32,167 nt of DNA from the NCBI GenBank assembly GCA_903835255.1, contig CAILMI010000028.1, positions 1-32,167 on the forward strand, read 5' to 3'. How positions within the stretch are numbered: the stretch's first letter is position 1; each line of letters starts with the position of its first letter. The notes beneath the pieces were generated by a model that searched no databases, was not told the DNA's origin, and saw only the letters and a list, made by a program, of their open reading frames with translations. The position numbers and the translations under genes are program-made. Origin of the DNA: an uncultured Verrucomicrobia subdivision 3 bacterium (GTDB lineage Bacteria; Verrucomicrobiota; Verrucomicrobiia; Limisphaerales; UBA11358). Of the stretch, positions 15,936 to 25,800 are shown one piece after another.

Positions 15936-16310
15936 AACAGCTTCTTTAGCGGCCCGTTTGGCCTGAGCGAGGAGCAGCAACGCCATATCCGCGAGAATTT
16001 GACCGAGGAAGAACTGGTTATCTTCGACATCCTCACGCGCCCCGCACCGGAGTTGAGCGACGCTGAGCGCGCCGAGGTGAAGAAAGTTTCCCATGAGCTG
16101 CTGAACAAAATGAAGTTGCTGCTGGTGCTCAACTGGCGGCAGAAATCCACCGCCCGCTCGCAGCTCAAGCTGACCATCGAGAAAGTGCTGGACACATTGC
16201 CCCCCGCCTACGACCGACCGCTCTGCGCGCAGAAATGCTCCGCCCTCTTCGAGCACGTCTTTGAAAGCTATCCCGAGCAGGATGCCGGCGTTTACTCTCA
16301 AGCCGTATGA
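15936..16310 (+). pseudogene. C-terminal remnant of type I restriction subunit HsdR
   Basis: About 125 codons are recognisable: GPFGLSEEQQRHIRENLTEE, ELVIFDILTRPAPELSDAE, VKKVSHELLNKMK, LLVLNWRQKSTARSQLK, then IEKVLDTLPPAYDRPL and the CSALFEHVFESYP end. This is the C-terminal helical region of HsdR, which holds the motor-nuclease subunit to the methylase in type I restriction enzymes. The helicase and nuclease parts (~900 residues) are missing; upstream sequence is the inverted repeat instead. The frame remains open upstream through repeat DNA, but that part is not HsdR-like. The 5' boundary given is approximate. No hsdM or hsdS is in the window, so no working enzyme can come from here. Confidence 0.8.
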
Positions 16311-16657
16311 GTGGACTGACGATCGAAGCCTACCTTGAAGCGGTCGATGCGGACTGGGAGGCAAGCCGCAACGACTTCCCGCTGAACACGCATCCCCCGG
16401 AACAGTAGCCAATTCCATTTTTCGGCACTCCACAAACAGCACTCGTGGCCACCGTCGGGGTGAATCCTTCATCGAATGAATTTCCAACTGCACGCAAATG
16501 GAATTGCGTGGAGAATCTGCCGCGTCACTCCGGGGGTGTCGTTGCTGAGTTCCTCACCCCCGCTACTGGCTGTCATCGCGCGGCGCTGGGTTGTCACGCC
16601 GAACTTGGCTGCAAGATAGCGAGGGGGTCCATCACCCGAAAAAATGCGAATAATTAA
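16307..16657 (+). pseudogene. Amber-interrupted remnant of a gene downstream of hsdR (possibly UDG-like)
   Basis: An ATG overlapping the hsdR stop (ATGA) opens 33 codons: MSGLTIEAYLEAVDADWEAS, then a stretch ending FPLNTHPPEQ, and TAG at 16406-16408. The same frame continues directly as PIPFFGTPQTALVATVGVNPSSNEF. The junction PPEQ-stop-PIPFFG reads like one protein with a premature stop. VATVGVNPSSNEF resembles the GxNP loop of Mug/SMUG-type uracil-DNA glycosylase relatives; this is a weak, motif-only call. After about 16500 the reading loses protein character although it stays open to 16657. The ATGA overlap suggests it was once translated with hsdR. It is probably broken twice, by the stop and by 3' loss. 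Confidence 0.5.
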
Positions 16658-16701
16658 CTTGACTAACGTCAAAACATTAATATTGTCAATATCATCCCGT
16701 G
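16640..16701 (-). repeat. AT-rich probable outer end of the IS4 remnant, with two palindromes
   Basis: Composition changes to AT-rich at about 16640, just beyond the transposase stop. It contains the palindromes TTGAC-taac-GTCAA (16659-16672) and ATATTG-t-CAATAT (16680-16692). This is where the IS terminal sequence should lie, but its exact end and any target duplication cannot be fixed because the other end is missing. Confidence 0.4.
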
Positions 16702-16926
16702 TTAAAAAGCCAATAAACATTGATGATTATGATTATCGGTTAGCTGGGGTGGTGGTGGGAGTTGAGAAAAAGCCTGTGAAATGGGTATTTTCTCAAAAAG
16801 CGTGAGGCTCAAAATCTGTAAAACAGTGTAAAGGCTGGCATTTAGATGCAGACGTTTTTTCAAAATGGCGACGAGCATGTAAACTGCGATGGCGGTCCAG
16901 ACTTGGGTGCGCACGGCGTTGGGCGA
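16702..16926 (-). mobile_element. C-terminal remnant of an IS4-family transposase
   Basis: The minus strand from about 16926 to the stop at 16702 reads SPNAVRTQVWTAIAVYMLV, AILKKRLHLNASLYTVLQI and LSLTLFEKIPISQAF, then a tail with NHNHQCLLAF. This is the well-known C-terminal end of IS4-type DDE transposases (VKTQIW..., KKRL.L.ASLYT.LQI.S.TLFEK.P). Only ~74 residues remain; the DDE catalytic core that should lie at higher coordinates is replaced by the giant-protein gene. The plus-strand ORF of that gene begins inside this remnant, antisense to it. So an IS once stood here and lost its 5' part in a deletion or rearrangement. Confidence 0.85.
16762..16791 (+). promoter_or_regulatory. Possible outward promoter in the IS remnant
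   Basis: TTGAGA (16762-16767), an 18-bp spacer and TATTTT (16786-16791) would drive transcription toward the giant-protein operon, about 50 nt upstream of its ATG. An inverted repeat TTGAGAAAA/TTTTCTCAA (16762-16770 and 16788-16796) overlaps it. Both could be chance in transposase coding DNA. Confidence 0.3.
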
Positions 16927-19900
16927 CGCGCTGGCGCGTGCTGCCTGTTCGCCTGCCTCATTTTCGCCATGCTGTTGAGCCGAGAGGCGAGCGCGCAAAC
17001 GATTTTACTTTCCGAGGGTTTCGAGGGGGCTTTCTCACCGTCATGGAGCATTGGCGACTCAAACCCAACCAACGGCTTGTTTTACTGGCGGGACGTGAAC
17101 AACTCCGTGGGGAGCGTCAGTGCTCATACCGGTTCTTGGAAAGGCTATTGCGCTGGCTACTCTAACGGCGTCGCGGTAAGCACGGCGACCTATGTCACCT
17201 ACATGAATGCTTACATGAGTCGGAGCATCAACTTCTCGGGCTACAGCGGCGCGAATCTTGGTTTCTGGTATAACATTCCGTCCATTGAGACCGGTTGGGA
17301 TTTCTTGCGGGTTTATGTGGATGGAACATTGGCTTGGAGCACATCGCTGTCCACGGCAGATTGGACATATCTCACCCTGCCGTTGACGGCTTATGTCGGC
17401 GGCGCCCACACGCTGCGGTTTGAATTCGATTCAGATTCCATCTACACCTACGAAGGGGCGTATCTCGACGACATTGTGGTGTGCGCAGCCAACCAGCCTT
17501 TCATAACCTCGCTGGAATCGTTGCAAAACGCCAACTACACCGGCTACGTTCTCAATTCAGATGCGACTTACGGGCGCAGCAACCTGCTGGCTCAGGCGAC
17601 TTTTAGTGTGGAGAATTTTACCGGGGCCGCCGCCAGTTATACGAACGTCCTCAGCTTCCGCCTGCTTAATGCCAGTTCTGGCGCGGCCCATCCGATTTAT
17701 AATCCGGCCAACATAACCACCAATGCCGGCTACACCTATAACGTCACCAATGTCCTCGCGCTGGCATCGGGAACGAACCAGACCGTGACCGTCTCTGCCC
17801 CGCTTCGCCCGGCGGCGTGGATGAGCCAGTTTACGAATTACTACCTCGAATGCCGGTTGCTGACGAACGGTGTGCTGGCGCAGACGCTTACGACCGCGCC
17901 GACGAATTATTACCATTTCACCAACACCGTCGCCGGTGATCCGGCCTATAATGCGCTACTCAATCTGACCAACAGCTCATGGTCGCGCACCTATGCCGTC
18001 CAAACCATCCCTGGCCAGGACTCGTTTCAAGTGGGGGTTGGCTATGAAATCCGGCGGTGGGATGAAGTCGGGTTGGGATCGGGGGTCACAAATATTCCGG
18101 TCGTCTTCAATTATACTCTCCGCGACGCTGCGGGCCATTCCATCCCGCTCGTCCGCAGTTCGAGCGTTTTCAACGACGCAGTCACTAATTACTATTCAAT
18201 TTTCTATTTCCTCCCCTACGTTCACACGGTCAATTATCCCGTGGTGGCGACTGTTTCCCACACGCTGAATGTCACGCCCGCCGCGCAACTGGATTCGGTT
18301 AACACAAATTATTACCTGACCGTCACGGTGTCCCACACTAATAATCCCGCCAGCGGGCAGGTGATTGCCGCCAACACGCGGGGCACCTCAACCAATGAAC
18401 TGCTTCATTTCAGCGGCAACCTGCTTTTTGGCAGCGTCGTCACCATTCTGGATTCTTTGGGCGTGGTGCCGCCGGTTAATCCGCCGATCGGGGGAGTCAT
18501 TCCCACCACGCTGAACACCGTCAGCGGTCATGTTGCGGGAATGCCGGGCTTTACTTTTGCTGGCGCGGGGCCGTTTGGCGTGAATCTCAAGACCAATGGC
18601 GATGCGGTGGTGACGGCGGGTTCGGTGGTTCTTTCCGCGCCGGTGCCGGATAATGACAGCCTCGCCCGGGTGAATTTCCGGCGCGGCCCCATCACGCTGT
18701 CTTCTTCGGGCGCATCCGCCGACTTGCGCGTGACTTTGCCCACCGGCCTTGGTTACCGCTATGACTTAAACAGTCTGGTGGTGCAGTCCGCCTTTACAGT
18801 CACGACTGTGCCGCTATCAGGAACACTCGAGCCGCTGGTGGATCAAACATTCATGCCTGGCATGATTTACGCCGTTGAGGAAAACAAACCAGTCTGGATG
18901 CAGACGGATCGCATCATCTGGCATGTGGCAGCCGGAACGTTCGACCTACCGCGTGTGGCCGGTTCGCCACCCATTTACGTCCGGGCCGAGGCTTACAACT
19001 ATTTGCAGTCCGTGGCGGCTATCCTGGTTGATCCGGCGATGGCGGACAAACGTTCCAATGACAAATACTGGATGGCCGTGAACGACACTGGCAGTGATGC
19101 CTTTGTTCGTCCCGATTCAGGTTCCAATGCCTTGCTCTCTGTAAAATTCCTGTTCGGCCCTGGCCAGTTCCGTTCACATTTTCCCTATGACACGCTGGTG
19201 AAGTGGCTGGGCGGCGGTAGCATGGACGTGACAGATGATTTGCCCAATGCCGGGGTGGCCAGCAGTCTCGCAGTTCCGGCGAATGTTGCCGTGAGCTATA
19301 CCCGCGACTGTCCGGACTGTGGTGGGGCTGGCGGCGGCAACGGTACTGCAACCATTGTTCCTGCTGGCGATTTCAGCTTTACCCGCGATGGCGGGTTGGT
19401 GGCCTATGGGCCGACCACGGCGGCGGTGAATTTGCGATGGGGCTACATTGGCTCGCCGACGTTCAACTACGCGCAACAGGCTCTGGCTTTCAGCGAGGCG
19501 GGTTTTCACATGCCGGGCGTGTTTTTGCGCGGCGATCAAAATTCACTCATCGAACCGCAACGGCCTACCACCATTCTTTACTCCGGCGTGATGGCCACGA
19601 ATGTGACCCAAATTGAGCGGCCAATGAAGGCAGGTTACAAGCAGGGCCTGGCGGATTATGGCGGCTTGAATTTCCGCTGTTTCGTTGATGCCGCGCATGG
19701 CGGGCGCAGCACCATTGCGGGCAAGACCAATATTAACTGGCAACTGGACTACCGCTCGAAATACTACATCCGTCCCGGCGGCGTCAGTGGTATTCACGAG
19801 GCTGTTACCAACAGCTTCCCCGCCAGCTTGACGCTGTGGGGATACAGCTTCAATTTTGAAAACTACGAGCTTTCCTACCTTGACAGTCTGAACAAGGATT

Positions 19901-22809
19901 CCGTGACGGATGGTTCCATTACACTGCCGTCACCGGCGAATTTCACGCAGGACTTTGAGCACATGACTTTCTCCTGTCTGGGCGCGCCGGAAGATGCGGA
20001 TCTGCCCCGCGCCAATCCTTTCAAGATGATGGAATATTGGACGGCGGATTTCAAAACGCTGTCCATTTCGTTCAATAGCCCGGACAGTTGCGATGTCACC
20101 GCCGGCTACCTCGTGCTGGGCATTGAAGGCTACGCGTCGCATGTGGACAAGCCGCTTTTTGGTTCCATCGGTTTCTTCAGCAGCGGCGATCAGATTCCGC
20201 CATCCTTTGGCCTGTCAGGAGTGACTTCGCGGCTGAAACTGCCCACCGTTATCACCTTGGATGGACCGAGCGATAGCACCTATTCGTTTTCGCCGGTGCA
20301 AGACGCTTATTATAACACCTGGAGCAATTCGCCGCCGTCGCCGACCGCTGGCTGGATCAATATTTTCGGCAAAATGGACGTGCCGTTCTTCGAGGACATG
20401 CAGTTGCAACTCCAGACGAGTTGCCGCACCAACGGCGTGGTGGCCAGCAACGCGGTCATCTATCTCTCCGGCGGCTGGCCCCGCGCCGGCACCACGAACG
20501 CGAACTACGGCTGGCTTGATTCATTTAATCGCACGCCGTTCGAGACTAATTTGTTTGATGCGAAAAACCTTGGCTGGCCGGGCACCGGTGGCGGACTGAC
20601 CATTGCCAATTACCGCGATAACTCGGCGGGCGAGCAATATCATCCGCGCGCACAACGGCTCTGGCTGGGCATCATTGACTTTGATTATCCGCTGACGTGG
20701 AACAGTTCGCTCACCTCCTTCAAGTCCTGGCAGCAAATTCAGGACAAGCTGCTGATCGTGGACGTGCAGCACGAGATCAAATACATGGACGGCACGCGGG
20801 CGGAAATTGATTTCGGCGCGCAATACGACGGGCTGCCGCAGATCAGCATTGCCAATCTCGCGTTCAACGCCATCGACGAGACCACGGGCGTGGGAAAGGC
20901 ATTGGTCGAGTCTGCCACGCAGCCGGTAAAGGACGTGTTGAGCGCCGGCCTCGACGAGATGGATAAATTAATCAACACCGAGATGAGCAAGCTGATGGAC
21001 GGGGTGTTTGACCGGACGGTGGATCCCATCATTGACCAGTTCTATCTTCAAATTTCCAATGAATGGAGCGGCCTAACGGTTTCGCAGCGGTTGCAATTCG
21101 TGCAGAATGTCCAGACCAACACGCTCAATTTCTTCGTCGGCACCGGCCCGCTCAGTCCGTCGCTCACACCACTCACTTCGGCTTTGCAGGATTTGGGCAA
21201 TGCGGCTTCATCGGCAAGTAATCTGTTAGGCCAGATTCGCGGCTATCTTCGCGACGCCACCAATGCCATCAACTCCGTGGTTGGCACAATCAACACGACC
21301 ACGAACGGCGTCGCGATTGGGGGCGAAGTTACCGGCCTCATTTGCAAGGTGGGCGGTGAACGCCCCGTCGTGCCCCAGTTGATGGGGTCGCTCGTCCAGC
21401 AAATCGCGCCGCAGTTCATTGACGCGCTGATCGGTCCCACCGTCAGCAATCTGTTGCAGGAAGTGGAGCCGCAGCTCACCGAGATTTCCAGCGCGCTTAC
21501 CCAGACGCGGGATGCCATCACGCAGGTAGATTCCCAACTCGCCGCCGCCGGGGAATTCACCGCCGAGATCAACAACGCGCTGGCTGCTGCCAATTCGCAG
21601 CTTTCCAATGTTTCGGCGCAGGTCTCCATTTCCGTGACGCAGTATTTCGCTGGCTTTGACTTCCACATTGACGATCCGTTCCAGAGCGTTAGCGCGGCGG
21701 ATTTGAAGCAGATGATCCGGCAGAAAATCGAGGATGAATTTTTTGCCACCGAGGTTGCCGCGAAGATTCAGACCGCCGTACGCCAGCGGGTATATGACTT
21801 GAATGCGGCGATGACCACGCAGATTGACACTGTCTTCCAGCAGGTGAACGACATGTTGCGCAGCCTCATCAGCCAGTCGTTGGCCGAAGTGGATAACTCG
21901 ATAAACAAATGTCTGGGTGACGTCAGCGATGTCATGGGCGCGGGCCAACTGAACGGTCACGCTTTGATCAACGGCGATTCGCTCAAGGAACTGCGCATTG
22001 ACGGCCACTTCCAGTTCAAGGCACCCGACAACCTAGAGCTGAATGCTTTTCTGCAAATCAAGGAGCTGGATTCAGACGGCAGCGCGGGCTGCTCCAGCAC
22101 GGCGGGGCCGTTCACGGAAGTCACCATCGGTGCGACCGAGGTGCCGATGGATTGGATCAGCCCGGATCTCACGGCCAACTTGCAGGCCAAGTTCACCTTC
22201 GACGGGACGACTCCGCTTCCGGTCAACTTGGCGGGGGAATTGGAACTCGTGGGCGACTTAAACTTCGAGGCCTTCACGCTGCACGATTTGGCGGCGGCGC
22301 TCGCGTTCGGGAAATACGAAAACTATCTTGCGCTCAAAGGCGGTGTGAAATTCAACGGCTACGATTTCTCCGGGGCGGTTTTCTTCGGCAAGACTTGCAG
22401 CCTCGATCCGCTCTTGCTGATTGATCCCGAAGTGACGGGCGTGCTCGGCAATCCGCCCTTCACCGGGGCGTATTGCTACGCGCAAGGCTGGCTGCCCGTG
22501 TCGGAAATGGTGCTGGGCGTTCCGGCCTCGTGCATGTTCACCATCTCGGCGGGTGTCGGGGCCGGCGCGTTCTATTTTGCCGAAGGCCCGACCTACGGCG
22601 GTAAAATGTTCTTGGGCGTCTCCGGTGAACTGCTCTGCATCGTGAGCATCACCGGCGACATCACGATGATCGGCGTCAAACAGGGCGATGACCTACGGTT
22701 CAACGGCCACGGCCATTTTTCAGCCGAAGTCGGCTCCTGCCCGTTCTGTTTCTCGGTGAGTAAAAGCGTGAACATTAAATACATCAACAAATCTTGGAAG
22801 TTCGACTAA
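16846..22809 (+). CDS. Giant exported multidomain protein, 5' end fused to IS remnant
   Basis: 1987 aa. Residues 1-27 are antisense transposase. Residues ~28-50 (RRAGACCLFACLIFAMLL, then SREASA) look like a signal peptide missing its native start. Residues ~52-215 are a MAM or choice-of-anchor-like beta sandwich (ILLSEGFEGAFSPSW, GYSGANLGFWYN, EGAYLDDIVV). Residues ~215-1340 are Asn/Thr-rich, beta-rich and unrecognised, with a CPDCGG pair near 825. Residues ~1345-1700 form a long amphipathic helical segment (TEISSALTQTRDAITQVDSQ and similar). Residues ~1700-1987 return to beta-rich repeats (LALKGGVKFNGYDFSGAVFF) with CPFCFS near the end. Function is unknown; a surface or outer-membrane-associated structural protein is inferred. 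AAAGG lies 11 nt before the ATG. The next gene starts 9 nt after its stop. Confidence 0.75.
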   Translation: MQTFFQNGDEHVNCDGGPDLGAHGVGRRAGACCLFACLIFAMLLSREASAQTILLSEGFEGAFSPSWSIGDSNPTNGLFYWRDVNNSVGSVSAHTGSWKGYCAGYSNGVAVSTATYVTYMNAYMSRSINFSGYSGANLGFWYNIPSIETGWDFLRVYVDGTLAWSTSLSTADWTYLTLPLTAYVGGAHTLRFEFDSDSIYTYEGAYLDDIVVCAANQPFITSLESLQNANYTGYVLNSDATYGRSNLLAQATFSVENFTGAAASYTNVLSFRLLNASSGAAHPIYNPANITTNAGYTYNVTNVLALASGTNQTVTVSAPLRPAAWMSQFTNYYLECRLLTNGVLAQTLTTAPTNYYHFTNTVAGDPAYNALLNLTNSSWSRTYAVQTIPGQDSFQVGVGYEIRRWDEVGLGSGVTNIPVVFNYTLRDAAGHSIPLVRSSSVFNDAVTNYYSIFYFLPYVHTVNYPVVATVSHTLNVTPAAQLDSVNTNYYLTVTVSHTNNPASGQVIAANTRGTSTNELLHFSGNLLFGSVVTILDSLGVVPPVNPPIGGVIPTTLNTVSGHVAGMPGFTFAGAGPFGVNLKTNGDAVVTAGSVVLSAPVPDNDSLARVNFRRGPITLSSSGASADLRVTLPTGLGYRYDLNSLVVQSAFTVTTVPLSGTLEPLVDQTFMPGMIYAVEENKPVWMQTDRIIWHVAAGTFDLPRVAGSPPIYVRAEAYNYLQSVAAILVDPAMADKRSNDKYWMAVNDTGSDAFVRPDSGSNALLSVKFLFGPGQFRSHFPYDTLVKWLGGGSMDVTDDLPNAGVASSLAVPANVAVSYTRDCPDCGGAGGGNGTATIVPAGDFSFTRDGGLVAYGPTTAAVNLRWGYIGSPTFNYAQQALAFSEAGFHMPGVFLRGDQNSLIEPQRPTTILYSGVMATNVTQIERPMKAGYKQGLADYGGLNFRCFVDAAHGGRSTIAGKTNINWQLDYRSKYYIRPGGVSGIHEAVTNSFPASLTLWGYSFNFENYELSYLDSLNKDSVTDGSITLPSPANFTQDFEHMTFSCLGAPEDADLPRANPFKMMEYWTADFKTLSISFNSPDSCDVTAGYLVLGIEGYASHVDKPLFGSIGFFSSGDQIPPSFGLSGVTSRLKLPTVITLDGPSDSTYSFSPVQDAYYNTWSNSPPSPTAGWINIFGKMDVPFFEDMQLQLQTSCRTNGVVASNAVIYLSGGWPRAGTTNANYGWLDSFNRTPFETNLFDAKNLGWPGTGGGLTIANYRDNSAGEQYHPRAQRLWLGIIDFDYPLTWNSSLTSFKSWQQIQDKLLIVDVQHEIKYMDGTRAEIDFGAQYDGLPQISIANLAFNAIDETTGVGKALVESATQPVKDVLSAGLDEMDKLINTEMSKLMDGVFDRTVDPIIDQFYLQISNEWSGLTVSQRLQFVQNVQTNTLNFFVGTGPLSPSLTPLTSALQDLGNAASSASNLLGQIRGYLRDATNAINSVVGTINTTTNGVAIGGEVTGLICKVGGERPVVPQLMGSLVQQIAPQFIDALIGPTVSNLLQEVEPQLTEISSALTQTRDAITQVDSQLAAAGEFTAEINNALAAANSQLSNVSAQVSISVTQYFAGFDFHIDDPFQSVSAADLKQMIRQKIEDEFFATEVAAKIQTAVRQRVYDLNAAMTTQIDTVFQQVNDMLRSLISQSLAEVDNSINKCLGDVSDVMGAGQLNGHALINGDSLKELRIDGHFQFKAPDNLELNAFLQIKELDSDGSAGCSSTAGPFTEVTIGATEVPMDWISPDLTANLQAKFTFDGTTPLPVNLAGELELVGDLNFEAFTLHDLAAALAFGKYENYLALKGGVKFNGYDFSGAVFFGKTCSLDPLLLIDPEVTGVLGNPPFTGAYCYAQGWLPVSEMVLGVPASCMFTISAGVGAGAFYFAEGPTYGGKMFLGVSGELLCIVSITGDITMIGVKQGDDLRFNGHGHFSAEVGSCPFCFSVSKSVNIKYINKSWKFD

Positions 22810-22818
22810 AAGTCTGGC

Positions 22819-25800
22819 ATGAAAAAGTTTTGTTCCATTTTTCAAGTTTTTGCCGTGGCGCTGCTGGTGGGTGGCTCTGGGTTCGGCCTGGTTTCAGCCC
22901 GTGCCCAGAGCGGGGTGGGGGATATCGTCTATACCGTGGGCACAACCGTGACTGACAGCCATAATCGCAATTGGGCTTACATTCTCTGGCAGGCGGTTGA
23001 CCCCGCGCTGACCAGCAACCGGGTTTTCGCCGTCTATGCCAAGCCGGGCAGCGCCACCAACGCTGCTCCTTACACGCGGCTTTCGTTGGTCAGGGTGCAA
23101 ACCGATGCCCGCGTCATCGAACCGCTGCTCCAGCGCGCGGAAAATCTTGGCGACAATTTGGTGAAGTTGCAGGAAGACCTGTCGCAGATGTTTGGCAGCT
23201 TCATTCCGTCCACCGCCATCAGCCGAGCGGATCAGCTTTCCGCCGTCATACGCGGTTCGCTTGGCAACTCGCAGAATTATGGCGACCTGATTTTGTTGGG
23301 TCGCAATCATGCCGGCATCAACCTCTGTCTCGGGTTCGCTGATGCGGAAATGATTGGGGCGGGCTTAACGACTTTTGAGATACGCGCAATTGACCCGTTG
23401 ACCGAGCAGGATCAGGCCGTCATTGGCCGCGTCACGGTTGAAGCGGGCAATCCTACCGTCCTGCCCGAACCCGGCCCGCCCGTGCTGGTGCCGGAGACGA
23501 GTCCGATGGGGGATTTGAACCTGAAATTTCGCTGGGGCACGCCCGACAATCTGCGTCGTCTCTCGCTCATGCAATTCGGCTACGATCTCTACCGCGTTGC
23601 CAAGCCCTATGCCAATGGCAAAGGCTGGAACACGACGAGCCGTCCGCTGTTGACCACGCTTCAGGGGCTGGCCGTCACTAATCCCGCCGTGGTGCGGCGT
23701 GTGAACCGCGTGCCCATCACGCCGCCCACGCTGCTCAATACTCCTGATGCCGCCAACCTCGCTGCTGACCCGAAGACTTCATTCATCATGGACGATGACG
23801 GGCGCGGGCGTCCCGGTTACATCAATTACGGTTTCACCAACAGCAGCCAGTTTTACTACTACGTTGCTGCGCGTGATGTGCTTGGCCGCGCGGGCATTCT
23901 TTCCACCGGATTGCTCGCCACCGTTTGCGACCGGATGCCGCCGTTGCCGGTGAAAGGCGTCACGGTGGTGAACGATTACCAATACAACACGATGACGCAC
24001 ACGTCGTCCCAGGCTTTGAGAATCAATTGGAAGCAAAACTTGTTTACCAATGATGTGGTGGCAAACTATTGGATTTACCGCTGGACGAATGTGGCGCAGA
24101 TGAACTCCCTGTCCGGCAACATCGGCAACAACCTGATTGGAATCGTCACTCATCACCCTGGCGTATCGACGAATACATTTTTGGACAGCGGGTCCGGTTC
24201 GCCTAGCGCGTTGAGCGCTTACGGTAAAACTTTCTGGTATACGGTTCGCGCGGCGGATATGGGTGCCTGTGGTCCCAATCTTTCCGGCAATAGCGGGCCA
24301 GCCTATGGTGTGCTGCGCCAGCGCGTGGGGCCGGCGGCGGGAACCGGCAACATTCAAATAAATTGTCTGCGGCCTTATGTGAATGTGCATGGCATCACTT
24401 ACCAGTCGGGTATTTATGATCCCACGAACTTCGACCTTTATGTGCATTGCCAGCGCCTCGATCCGCGCATCGTGTGGGCGGAGTTCATCGGCATCGCCAC
24501 CTACACGGTCGCCGCCACAACGGGGCCAAACGTGACGATAGTTACCAACGATCTGGGGCGGCTCTATTATCCAGGCGCACCGAGCGTCGGCACGACATGG
24601 ACTCCGGCTCGCACGCTCAATGGCAAAATGGTGGAGTCCGTCAAATTTGATGTCGGGTGCCGGGCTGCGCTCGCCAATGGGAAAATTTCCAGTTACGCCA
24701 TTGCCTCGCTGAATTCGTTTGGCTCCGGACAAAAGGCGGATGTTGCCTTTGACGCCACCGTCCAAAGTCTGCGCACCACCGCTAATGACCGGCAGAATCC
24801 CGAATGTGTGGAACATGATCCGGGCGGTGGTGGCGGCGGGGTTTCCGGCACAAACGATATCTGTGTTGAAATCACTCCTACAACCGGCAGCAAGGAATAC
24901 CGCATCTACCGGCGTGTGGAGGCCGGCCCGCTCACGCTGCTGGCGTCCGGTCCCGTGACTAACGGTATGACAACCGTGAAGGAATGCGATGGTGCGATGC
25001 CCGCGAACGGCGGTTCGCTGTGCTACTACGTCCAGTTGCTTGACGAAAACGGCAATCCCAGCCCGATGGCCAATCTCGGTTGCGTGGATGTCGCCCCCAA
25101 CGCGCCGTTGCCCGTGCCCATGCTCTCGAAAATTGTTTCTTCCGGTGACGAAAGCAGCCCCGGCATGAAGCTCATGTGGTTTTGTCCGCCCTATGGCGTG
25201 GAGCGGTTTGAGGTGCTCGTAGCCGCCCTGCCCAGCAAGCCGAATACGAACGGCACCCAGTTCTGTTCACAACTGTCTAGCACGGGCGCCCCGCCGGTGA
25301 CGCTGGTTTACACCAACGGCGGCACGAACCTGAGCCTGCCGTTCTATTCGTTCGTCTCGCCGAAAGTCGGGCCCGGTTTTGGCAACAACGGCGCGGCTTT
25401 TCAGGTGATTCCTAATGTCGAGATTGGCCATACCTACTACATCACGGTTCGCGCGCTCGGCAAAAATGGCAATGCGGGCAACTACGAAAATTTTGAAGAG
25501 TTCCTCTGGTCGGCCACCAATGCGCCGTCGCCCCAGGTGCCGTGGCCCGCCCGCCCGCTGCCGTCGGCCACCAACGCCAATTTTGCGGCCTTGGTTTTCT
25601 TTGTTTCACCTGCGGTCACAAATCCGCCGCTTCTGCGAACGCCCGACTTCACCGGCAACGCGGTTTGGATCGGGGTAAAGGGATTCACGCGGGCGCAAAT
25701 TTATAAGGACGAAAAAAACCGATCTGCCACCACCGTGAGCGAAGGCTTCGATCCCATGAGTGCACTGGGAACCAACGTGCTGGGTGAGTCCATCATGCCG

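Noticed and set aside
21226-22008. 260-aa minus-strand ORF inside the giant gene
   Set aside because: Arg/Gly/Leu-rich shadow; the plus strand has consistent amphipathic helix pattern and operon context.
23779-24816. 345-aa minus-strand ORF inside the fibronectin-III-like gene
   Set aside because: No motif or start context; shadow of the coding strand.
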